Origin: Thiobacillus sp.
GTDB lineage: Bacteria > Pseudomonadota > Gammaproteobacteria > Burkholderiales > Thiobacillaceae
Assembly: GCA_024710445.1 (NCBI GenBank)
Contig: JANJUT010000131.1
Span: 1 to 6,204 of the forward strand
Reading direction: 5' to 3'
Length of the DNA stretch: 6,204 bases
Positions 1-5,405 of this stretch are shown piece by piece (within the stretch, counting starts at the first letter, position 1; every line of letters begins with the position of its first letter). The notes beneath the pieces were generated by a model that made no database searches, was not told where the DNA came from, and was given only the letters and a program-made list of their open reading frames with translations. A program made the translations under genes and the position numbers.

Positions 1-597
1 CTGGGCGTGATTGTTGCCGGCGGCATCGACTGCTTGCGGCAGGTCGATGATCACCGGGCCGTCTTCGGCGACGAGGATGTTGAACTCGGACAGGTCGCCG
101 TGAATGACGCCGGCGCACAGCATGCGCACCACTTCCCGGATCAGGGTGGCGTGATGAGCAAGCGCTTCAGCTTCGGTGAATGACACATCGTTCAGTCGGG
201 GCGCGGCGTTGCCGTCCTCATCGGCCACCAGTTCCATCAGCAGCACGCCTTCGTGGAAATTGTATGGCGTCGGCACACGCACGCCGGCATGGGCGAGCCG
301 ATACAGGGCATCGACTTCGGCGCTTTGCCAGGCGGCTTCCCGCATCTCACGGCCAAATTTGGTGCCTTTGGCCATGGCACGCGCCTGGCGGCTGTTCTTG
401 GTCTTGCGGTTTTCGGTGTAGTCGACGGCCTGGCGAAAGCTGCGTTTGTTGGCTTCCTTGTAGACCTTGGCACAGCGGACGTCGTCGCCGCAATGGACGA
501 CGAAGACCATGGCTTCCTTGCCGCTCATGAGCTGGCGCACGACGCCATCGATGAGGCCGTCTTCGAGCAGGGGTTCGAGGCGCTTGGGGATTTTCAT
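1..597 (-). CDS. RIO1-family atypical serine/threonine protein kinase (3' end cut by window edge)
   Basis: The first 199 residues of a RIO-type kinase are present; the C-terminus lies beyond position 1. RIO kinases are compact atypical kinases that use ATP to phosphorylate Ser or act as ATPases. Visible motifs in order are the flexible ATP loop SGKEAMV (residues 25-31), the nucleotide-binding lysine in AKVYK (K44), the catalytic loop HGDLSEFNIL (166-175, with D168 and N173) and the metal-binding IIDLPQAV (183-190, D185). All key residues are intact, so the enzyme should be active if the missing end is normal. The form resembles the bacterial RIO proteins of Pseudomonas and relatives. The ATG at 597 follows the ycaO stop codon by 21 bases on the same strand, with no clear Shine-Dalgarno, which suggests cotranscription and perhaps translational coupling. 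Its substrate in bacteria is not known to me; family assignment is secure. Confidence 0.93.
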   Translation of the reverse strand, partial: MKIPKRLEPLLEDGLIDGVVRQLMSGKEAMVFVVHCGDDVRCAKVYKEANKRSFRQAVDYTENRKTKNSRQARAMAKGTKFGREMREAAWQSAEVDALYRLAHAGVRVPTPYNFHEGVLLMELVADEDGNAAPRLNDVSFTEAEALAHHATLIREVVRMLCAGVIHGDLSEFNILVAEDGPVIIDLPQAVDAAGNNHAQ

Positions 598-618
598 CGG
601 TTGATGTGAACGGTGGGC

Positions 619-2331
619 TTAGCCCCGCACCTTGCGGTATGCCTCGAGCAGGCGCTGGTGAATCGCGCTGCCCTCGAAGTTCTTGCCGAGTGTCGTCAGC
701 CCGAAGAAACGTTCATCCTGGTTGAACAGCGCGAACGCCTGCTCCAGCGTCTCGCGGCCGTACATCAGCACCAGCGCGGGCTCGAACGGGCTGGGGTCGT
801 CAAGCTGGACGAGGTCGGCGATGCAGCGGTAGACCTTGAGCCGCGCTTCGCTGCGCTGGCCGTATTGGGCAATCCAGGTGCAGCCTTCAAGGATGGCTTT
901 GTCGTCGCCGATGGCGAGTGCGAGCAGCAGCTTGATTTCGCCGACGCGGATATCGGCCCAGGGTGAGTCGGCATCGGGCGTGAGGCCGATCAGCACGGTC
1001 ACCAGCCGGTCGTCGGCCAGTTCGAGTTCGAGTATCAAGTCGAGCAACTCGGCGCATTCCTCGACCGTGAGTTCGGGCAGGCGCGCCAGCGCCGGGCGGA
1101 TCAGATTGCCGACGCTGTTGTTTTCGAATTCGAGTTCCTCGACCGGATAGATCTCGGACACGCCGGGAACCAGGATGCGGCAGGCGTAGACGCCGAGGTG
1201 CTCGAAGTCGGCGATGTAGAGGTCATGCCCGGCGGCGTGCAGGGCATCGACCGACCACGCGTAGTCCTCTTCGGTGGTGGTGCCGAAGTTCCAGTCGACG
1301 AACTCGAAGTCCGGTGTGTCACGCAGGAACTGCCAGCTGACGACGCCGCTGGAATCGACGAAGTGAATTTCCAGATTTTGCGGGTCGGCGATTTCAGTTT
1401 CGTCGAAGCCGGGGGCGGGAAAGCCCGCCAGCGAATCGAGCGCTCGGCCCTGCAGCAGTTCGGTCAGCGCACGTTCCAGCGCAACTTCAAAGCGCGGGTG
1501 TGCGCCGAAGCTGGCGAAACAGCCCTGGTCGTCGGGGTGCAGCAGGGTGACGTTCATCACCGGGTACTGGCCGCCGAGCGAGGCGTCCTTCACCACGATG
1601 CCGAAGCCGGCTTCGCGCAGGCCGCGGATGCCGGCGGCGATGTGCGGATAGCGGTTGATCACGTCTTCCGGCACGTCGGGCAGGCACAGGCCTTCCGCGA
1701 TGATGCGGAACTTGATGTGGCGCTCGAAGATTTCAGCCAGCGCCTGGGTGCGTGCTTCCTTCAGCGTGTTGCCGGCCGACATGCCGTTGCTGACAAACAG
1801 GTTGCCGATGAGGTTGACCGGGAAATATGCCGTCACGCCGTCGCGCAGCCGCTGGTAGGGAATGGCGCAGATACCGCGCGCGGCGTTGCCGGAGTTGAGG
1901 TCGATCAACTGATCGGCGCGCACGTTGTTATCAGGGTTGTACAGAGTGTGCAGTTCAGGGGTGAGCAGTTCATCTGGCCAGGCGGTGTCTTCGGAGGCAA
2001 ACCAGCGTTCGTCGGGATGGTGGACGTAGGCCCGGTTGGCGATGGCTTCGCCCAGGTAAAAATGGGTCCAGAAATAATTGGTCGACAGACGTTCGAAATA
2101 TTCGCCCAGCGCGCTCGCCCGCGCAGCCAGTTCCGAGGCGCCCTTGCCGTTGGTGAACAAAATCGGGCAATCGCGGTCACGGATATGTACCGACCAGACG
2201 CCTTCCACCGGGTTGAGCCAGGAGCGCTCCTCGATATGAAAGCCGATCGCTTCGAGTTTGGATTGCAGGGTGGCGATCGAGGCTTCGAGCGAGGCATCCT
2301 TGCCGGGGATGAAGTGTTCGGTGGCGTGCAT
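619..2331 (-). CDS. ycaO: YcaO, ribosomal protein S12 methylthiotransferase accessory factor
   Basis: A 570-residue protein alignable by eye to E. coli YcaO (586 residues) along almost its full length, including the N-terminal FIPGKDASLE (7-16), SWLNPVEGVWSVHIRD (37-52) and GEYFERLSTNYF (76-87). YcaO proteins bind ATP and activate amide carbonyls; the E. coli protein is reported to assist RimO in beta-methylthiolation of a conserved Asp of ribosomal protein S12. Likely ATP/Mg ligands are E77 and E80 in GEYFER, the SNGMSAGNT loop (181-189) and the EIFER helix (200-204). The C-terminal part after about residue 410 is helical and resembles the TPR-like tail of E. coli YcaO. It ends RKVRG without the PxPxP tail of azoline-forming YcaOs, and no RiPP precursor or dehydrogenase gene is nearby, which argues against a peptide natural product role. 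The ATG at 2331 matches the family N-terminus; no strong Shine-Dalgarno precedes it. Confidence 0.95.
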   Translation of the reverse strand: MHATEHFIPGKDASLEASIATLQSKLEAIGFHIEERSWLNPVEGVWSVHIRDRDCPILFTNGKGASELAARASALGEYFERLSTNYFWTHFYLGEAIANRAYVHHPDERWFASEDTAWPDELLTPELHTLYNPDNNVRADQLIDLNSGNAARGICAIPYQRLRDGVTAYFPVNLIGNLFVSNGMSAGNTLKEARTQALAEIFERHIKFRIIAEGLCLPDVPEDVINRYPHIAAGIRGLREAGFGIVVKDASLGGQYPVMNVTLLHPDDQGCFASFGAHPRFEVALERALTELLQGRALDSLAGFPAPGFDETEIADPQNLEIHFVDSSGVVSWQFLRDTPDFEFVDWNFGTTTEEDYAWSVDALHAAGHDLYIADFEHLGVYACRILVPGVSEIYPVEELEFENNSVGNLIRPALARLPELTVEECAELLDLILELELADDRLVTVLIGLTPDADSPWADIRVGEIKLLLALAIGDDKAILEGCTWIAQYGQRSEARLKVYRCIADLVQLDDPSPFEPALVLMYGRETLEQAFALFNQDERFFGLTTLGKNFEGSAIHQRLLEAYRKVRG

Positions 2332-2359
2332 GGGGTGGTGCCTGAATGTGGACAGCCGA

Positions 2360-2392
2360 ACAGGATAAACGATGCGTCAAGCGGGGCGTAAA
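2360..2392 (-). promoter_or_regulatory. Weak candidate promoter for ycaO-RIO
   Basis: Reading the minus strand upstream of ycaO, TTTACG (about 2392-2387) is followed 17 bases later by TTTATC, with TATCCT overlapping it at a 19-base spacing. Matches to sigma70 consensus are only partial (4/6 and 3-4/6). The placement, about 30 bases before the ycaO start, is sensible for the divergent intergenic region, but this is weak evidence. Confidence 0.22.
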
Positions 2393-2394
2393 AT
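2389..2394 (+). promoter_or_regulatory. Candidate -10 element for the TPR gene
   Basis: TAAAAT matches the sigma70 -10 consensus at 5 of 6 positions and would place transcription start near 2401, giving a leader of about 45 bases to the ATG at 2446. The matching -35 region (around 2366-2371, TAAACG) is poor, with 3 of 6 matches. It sits in the gap shared with ycaO, back to back with the weaker minus-strand candidate. Confidence 0.35.
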
Positions 2395-2445
2395 GAATGT
2401 CATTGATTTTGCTGGTCTTGTGGCTTCAGGCCGCGCTGTTTGCTG

Positions 2446-3114
2446 ATGCTGATTTGCTTACGTGTGCTTGCGTTGATGTCGTGCCTGACGGGTTCCGGGC
2501 CGGTGGCCGCTGCCGCGCAGACATTTGGCCTGGATGGTGGGCGGGCTGCCCTTGCATCACGTTCACAGGCCGAGTGGGTGATGCACGCGCAGACATTGGA
2601 AAAGCACGGCGACTGGCCGGGCCTGCTGGCCTGGGGGCAGGACTGGGCCAGGGTGGATACCAGGAATCCGCTGGCCTGGTTTGTTCAGGGGCGCGCCCTG
2701 AATGAAATGGGGCGGCAGGCCGAAGCGATTGCCGCGTATCAGCAAAATGTGCGCGTTGCGCCGGGCGATGTCATGGCCCGCAACAACCTGGGCAATGCCT
2801 ACCGCGACAGTGGGCGCATCCGCGAGGCGATGCTCGCGTATCGCGCGGCAGTGGAAATCGCCCCTGATTACATTCAGGGCTGGCATAACCTGGGGCTGAC
2901 GTTTTACCTGGCAAAAGGCGAGGCAGGGGTGACGCAGGCGCTGCAAAAATTGCAGGCCATGGACCCGGCGCTGGCCGAGGTCTGGCGCAGACTGGCGATC
3001 GATTATTCGATCACGCGCGATGAGCGGGTGGCGCGCGAGGCGGTACGGGTGCTGCGGGGCTTGAGCGAGGCCGAACGGGCACGCATGTTCGGCATCCTGT
3101 TTGCCGGGGGCTGA
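2446..3114 (+). CDS. Exported tetratricopeptide repeat (TPR) protein
   Basis: A 222-residue protein with a hydrophobic N-terminus and then TPR repeats, which form superhelical protein-binding surfaces. Residues 1-25 look like a signal peptide ending near AAAAQ, so the mature protein is probably periplasmic; LMSC at 10-13 is an imperfect lipobox and a lipoprotein cannot be excluded. Three 34-residue TPR units are clear at about 73-106 (AIAAYQQNVRVAP end), 107-140 (ARNNLGNAYRDSGR) and 141-174 (GWHNLGLTFYLAKGE), each closing with the typical AP/DP turn. A degenerate fourth follows to about 208. No enzymatic domain is seen. The start is uncertain: ATG 2446 is used here, TTG 2440 is in frame and has AGG nine bases before it, and the frame is open upstream to 2407. 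The partner is unknown. It faces senB tail to tail, so the two do not share a transcript. Confidence 0.82.
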   Translation: MLICLRVLALMSCLTGSGPVAAAAQTFGLDGGRAALASRSQAEWVMHAQTLEKHGDWPGLLAWGQDWARVDTRNPLAWFVQGRALNEMGRQAEAIAAYQQNVRVAPGDVMARNNLGNAYRDSGRIREAMLAYRAAVEIAPDYIQGWHNLGLTFYLAKGEAGVTQALQKLQAMDPALAEVWRRLAIDYSITRDERVAREAVRVLRGLSEAERARMFGILFAGG

Positions 3115-3122
3115 GTCCTCAG
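3111..3122. repeat. Short inverted repeat spanning both convergent stop codons
   Basis: CTGAG (3111-3115) and CTCAG (3118-3122) are perfect inverted arms around two bases. Each arm contains the TGA stop of one gene: the TPR gene on plus and the senB-like gene on minus. The arms are too short and lack a T-run, so this is not a convincing terminator. The symmetry may simply follow from two TGA stops placed four bases apart. Confidence 0.35.
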
Positions 3123-4078
3123 ACGGTGGTTTGTTCGAACTCCGCCACGATTTGCCGCAGCCGGCTGGCTTCGTGCTCCGGCCGCATCAGGCTGCGTCGC
3201 AGCCGGCCATATTTGAGCAGGTTGGCATAGAAACCGGGATCGTCTTCGGCCATCGATAACAGCCTGGCCAGATGCCGTTCGTCGCCCACCGGGAAATAAC
3301 CGGGGTAATCCTCGCCCAGCATGCCGATGTTGCCGGGCATGTGCGAGGCCAGCACCGGCACATCGGCCGCGAGTGCCTCGCAGATCACATTGGCGCCGCC
3401 TTCCATCACCGAACTGATCACCAGCAGATGCGCGCGTGACAGGCGCTTCAGCACGGTCTTGTGCGGCACGTCGCCCGCCCAGGTCCAGCGCGGCAGCTTG
3501 GTCTGGGCCATCTCTGCGGTGTCGGCCATGTCGTCGCTCAGGGCGCCGCCGAAATGGGTGATCTGGATTTCCGAGTTTTCGGGCAGATAGGCCGTAGCGA
3601 GGGCCGCGCGGAACGGATCTTTCTCCTCGCGCAGGTGACCGATCGCCAGCACGTCGAACAGGTTCGGCCGTTCAGGTGTGCGGGCAATGTCGGGTGCCGA
3701 CTGATACACCACCCGCGTTTTGGCGGCCAGATGCACGGCCAGTTCGTCAGGGCCGTGATCCTGCAGCACGATCAGGCGGTGCGCGAGTTCCAGCGCCTGC
3801 TGGGCATGGCGGTCTTCGTGGATGTCGCGGTAGAGGTCGGTGCCGGTCAGCGCCACCAACAATGGGCGGGTCGGAAACGCTTTGGCAAAGGACTGGATCG
3901 AGGCAAAGCTGCGTCGTGCATGCAGCGCCAGCATCAGGTCGGCCGGACGGTCGTCCCATTCCACCTGTACCCGCACCGTGTGCCCGGCTTCACGCAGGAA
4001 GCGTGTCCAGCGTGCGGCCGTGTGCCAGTTTCCGTTGCGATGTTCACGGCCGTAGGGGGTGATAAGGGCGATCCGCAT
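3119..4078 (-). CDS. senB: SenB-like selenosugar synthase (GT-B glycosyltransferase, TIGR04348 type)
   Basis: A 319-residue GT4-like glycosyltransferase closely resembling the TIGR04348 family, whose characterised member SenB joins selenophosphate to a UDP-sugar to make a selenosugar, the second substrate of selenoneine synthesis. Family hallmarks are the N-terminal MRIALITP strand, GNWHTAARW (16-24), LHARRS (52-57), ALTGTDLY (76-83) and VYQSAP (124-129). The C-terminal Rossmann domain carries GHLREEKDP (147-155, the phosphate-binding R150/K153 region) and EGGANVICEA (226-235), whose E226 and E234 form the E-x7-E nucleotide-sugar motif. Length is normal and key residues are present. No signal peptide, so cytosolic. 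Classical neighbours SenA (EgtB-like) and SenC/SelD are absent from this window, so the product could be a free selenosugar or a different thio/seleno sugar. The ATG at 4078 fits the family start; no good Shine-Dalgarno is seen. Family confidence is high, exact substrate less so. Confidence 0.8.
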   Translation of the reverse strand: MRIALITPYGREHRNGNWHTAARWTRFLREAGHTVRVQVEWDDRPADLMLALHARRSFASIQSFAKAFPTRPLLVALTGTDLYRDIHEDRHAQQALELAHRLIVLQDHGPDELAVHLAAKTRVVYQSAPDIARTPERPNLFDVLAIGHLREEKDPFRAALATAYLPENSEIQITHFGGALSDDMADTAEMAQTKLPRWTWAGDVPHKTVLKRLSRAHLLVISSVMEGGANVICEALAADVPVLASHMPGNIGMLGEDYPGYFPVGDERHLARLLSMAEDDPGFYANLLKYGRLRRSLMRPEHEASRLRQIVAEFEQTTV

Positions 4079-4098
4079 GGCGGAAGTGTACGCCCGCC
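4079..4098. promoter_or_regulatory. Imperfect palindrome in the senB/methyltransferase divergent region
   Basis: Positions 4079-4098 form an interrupted dyad, with GGCGG (4079-4083) opposed to CCGCC (4094-4098) and 7 of 10 base pairs symmetric around the centre. It lies immediately before the senB start and 24 bases before the methyltransferase start, where an operator would affect both. In GC-rich DNA such a match can arise by chance, so this is only a candidate site. Confidence 0.22.
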
Positions 4099-4110
4099 AT
4101 GTGGATCGCG

Positions 4111-4116
4111 GATAAT
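4111..4116 (+). promoter_or_regulatory. Candidate -10 element for the RNA methyltransferase gene
   Basis: GATAAT matches the sigma70 -10 consensus at 5 of 6 positions. Transcription would begin about seven bases later, at or very near the ATG at 4123, giving a leaderless or almost leaderless message. This agrees with the lack of a convincing Shine-Dalgarno before 4123. No good -35 box is found (TGTACG at 4087-4092 is the best, 3 of 6, 18-base spacing). Confidence 0.35.
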
Positions 4117-4122
4117 CCGTGC

Positions 4123-4902
4123 ATGAGCGAAACGACCATCACCTCGCGCGACAACCCCATTTTCAGGCGCCTGAAAAAACTGGCCGAATCGGCGCGCGCC
4201 CGGCGTGAGGCGCAGATGACACTGCTGGACGGCGAACATCTGCTGGCAGCCTATCTCGAAGCTGGTGGCCAGCCACACACGCTGGCATGCGCATCGTCGT
4301 TCGACGTGGGCCGTTTCAGGGCCTTGGCGGGGCGATGTCCGCATGCCAAAACCATCGTGCTGCCCGATGCACTGTTTGCCGAGCTGGCGCCTGTAGCCAC
4401 GCCCACGGGCGTATTGAGCGAAGCCGCCTGGCTGACGCCGCCCACTTTCAATACGCCGCCGCTGGTGTTGGTGCTGGAAGACATTCAGGACCCCGGCAAT
4501 CTGGGTGCCATGTTGCGTACCGGGGCAGCGGCAGGTGCCACGCTGGCGGTGCTGAGCAAGGGTTGCCACGACGCGTGGTCGCCCAAGGCGCTGCGTGGCG
4601 GGCAGGGTGCCCAGTTTGTGTTGCCGCTCGAATGCGGTGCGGATATTCCGGCCTGGTGTGCGTCGTTCGAAGGGCAGAGTCTTGCCCTTGCGTTAGGTGA
4701 AGACAGGAGTGTGTTCGCGCGCGACCTGACAGGTCCGCTGGCTATTATTGTCGGCAACGAAGGCGCGGGCTTGTCGGATAAGGCACGTGCCGCAGCGACC
4801 GCTACGGTTCAGATTCCGATGCCGGGCAGGATGGAATCATTGAACGCCTCGGCAGCACTGGCCATTGCCATGTTTGAAGCCGTGCGGCAGCGGTTAGGCT
4901 GA
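4123..4902 (+). CDS. TrmH/SpoU-family RNA 2'-O-ribose methyltransferase
   Basis: A 259-residue SPOUT-class enzyme expected to transfer a methyl group from S-adenosylmethionine to a ribose 2'-OH in rRNA or tRNA. The N-terminal part (residues 5-45, ITSRDNPIFRRLKKLAE then LLDGEHLL) resembles the L30e-like substrate-binding domain of RlmB/TsnR-type members. The C-terminal knotted catalytic domain shows motif 1 LEDIQDPGNLGAMLRTG (119-135, N126 and R132), motif 2 IIVGNEGAGLS (208-218, E213) and motif 3 IPMPGRMESLNASAAL (231-246, S239 and N241). All three are intact. ATG 4123 is chosen because MSETTITSRDNP matches where the family begins; ATG 4099 in frame would add eight residues unlike the family. 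The gene stands alone on plus, divergent from senB. The exact nucleotide modified cannot be told from sequence, so no symbol is given. Confidence 0.93.
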   Translation: MSETTITSRDNPIFRRLKKLAESARARREAQMTLLDGEHLLAAYLEAGGQPHTLACASSFDVGRFRALAGRCPHAKTIVLPDALFAELAPVATPTGVLSEAAWLTPPTFNTPPLVLVLEDIQDPGNLGAMLRTGAAAGATLAVLSKGCHDAWSPKALRGGQGAQFVLPLECGADIPAWCASFEGQSLALALGEDRSVFARDLTGPLAIIVGNEGAGLSDKARAAATATVQIPMPGRMESLNASAALAIAMFEAVRQRLG

Positions 4903-4925
4903 ATCGCGTATTTTATTACTGTGTC

Positions 4926-5198
4926 TCAGCTCGGGTGTGGCAAGGCCCGCTCGCCGGTACGCCGGTCTTCCACAATTCGCAACTGGTGCTCTTTGGCAAA
5001 GCCCATCACGTGGTCGTAGGTGGCACGGTCTTCGGTTTCCAGCCAGGGTGCCACAATCAGGCTAAGCTCTCCTTCGACCACGTTGGGCTGTACGCCGTAG
5101 GTATAGCGTAAACGTGGGTCTGCAAGGAAACCGGCCAATGCCGCCGCAAGACTCTCGATCCAGACTGCCGGGTTGAACGCGATATCGCTTGTTGTCAT
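4926..5198 (-). CDS. Unrecognised 90-residue soluble protein
   Basis: I do not recognise this protein. It is small and soluble, without a signal peptide, transmembrane segment or cysteine. It begins with a helical stretch (WIESLAAALAGFLADP, 13-28), followed by probable beta strands (LRYTYGVQPNVV and GELSLIVAPW), a helix (ATYDHVMGFAKEHQ) and a charged tail RIVEDRRTGER. This gives a plausible compact alpha-beta-beta-alpha-beta fold. The ATG at 5198 is preferred because AGGAGA (5213-5208 on the minus strand) lies nine bases before it, the clearest ribosome binding site in the window; an in-frame ATG at 5228 would add ten residues. It is convergent with the RNA methyltransferase (23 bases between stops) and about 200 bases downstream of ppsR on the same strand. 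Coding status is supported by the ribosome binding site and normal composition, but not by homology. Confidence 0.65.
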   Translation of the reverse strand: MTTSDIAFNPAVWIESLAAALAGFLADPRLRYTYGVQPNVVEGELSLIVAPWLETEDRATYDHVMGFAKEHQLRIVEDRRTGERALPHPS

Positions 5199-5207
5199 GC
5201 CACTCAA

Positions 5208-5213
5208 TCTCCT
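5208..5213 (-). promoter_or_regulatory. Shine-Dalgarno site deciding the start of the 90-residue gene
   Basis: AGGAGA on the minus strand, nine bases before the ATG at 5198. It favours that start over the ATG at 5228, which has only AAAAGG ten bases upstream. Confidence 0.6.
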
Positions 5214-5228
5214 GTTTTCTTCAGACAT

Positions 5229-5405
5229 CGACCATGTGCCTTTTCGCGGAATGCACAGTACTTATTCGGCATGTTTCGACAAAACTGAAGCGGGGCGTGG
5301 TGCCGCGAGGCCATTTTTCATGAAAGCGCAGACTTGCCTTCGGGGTTCCTGCCGATGCTGGCGAGTACAGTCGTCAGCCCTTTTCCCGGGATGACAGGTC
5401 GTTAT
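5229..5405. other. Intergenic region between ppsR and the 90-residue gene
   Basis: About 177-207 bases without a supported gene. On the minus strand TTGTCG (5282-5277) and TACTGT (5260-5255) are 16 bases apart and could be a weak promoter for the 90-residue gene (4/6 and 3/6 matches). A perfect 10-base palindrome TTTCATGAAA lies at 5316-5325. A hairpin is listed separately. A 24-codon plus-strand frame from ATG 5320 exists but has nothing else to support it. Confidence 0.4.
5373..5395. repeat. Hairpin downstream of ppsR
   Basis: GTCAGCCC (5373-5380) can pair with GGGATGAC (5388-5395) with a single G/A mismatch and a seven-base loop. It begins 11 bases past the ppsR stop codon in the direction of ppsR transcription. 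No T-run follows on either strand, so a classic rho-independent terminator is unlikely; it could still protect the 3' end of the mRNA. Confidence 0.35.

Noticed and set aside
253..966. Plus-strand open frames of about 117 codons at 253-609 and 613-966
   Set aside because: They mirror the RIO kinase and ycaO coding sequences and show no family signature or ribosome binding site of note.
619..2331. YcaO as part of a RiPP (thiazole/oxazole or thioamide) cluster
   Set aside because: The protein matches the E. coli-type YcaO along its length, lacks a PxPxP tail, and no precursor peptide, E1-like partner or dehydrogenase is nearby.
1198..2391. Long plus-strand open frame (397 codons) opposite ycaO
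   Set aside because: It is antisense to a clearly conserved ycaO gene, has no recognisable motif, and long antisense frames are common in GC-rich genes.
3461..4126. Plus-strand open frame of 221 codons opposite the senB-like gene
   Set aside because: Composition is that of an antisense shadow (rich in R, G, Q, H), and the minus-strand reading has intact glycosyltransferase motifs.
4903..4925. Terminator between the methyltransferase and 90-residue genes
   Set aside because: The 23 bases are AT-rich but contain no stem able to form an intrinsic terminator on either strand.
5173..5394. Plus-strand 73-codon frame spanning the intergenic region
   Set aside because: It needs a TTG start, overlaps the 90-residue gene antisense, and no ribosome binding site or motif supports it.
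5371..5395. Rho-independent terminator for ppsR
   Set aside because: The hairpin has a mismatch and no following T-run on the minus strand.
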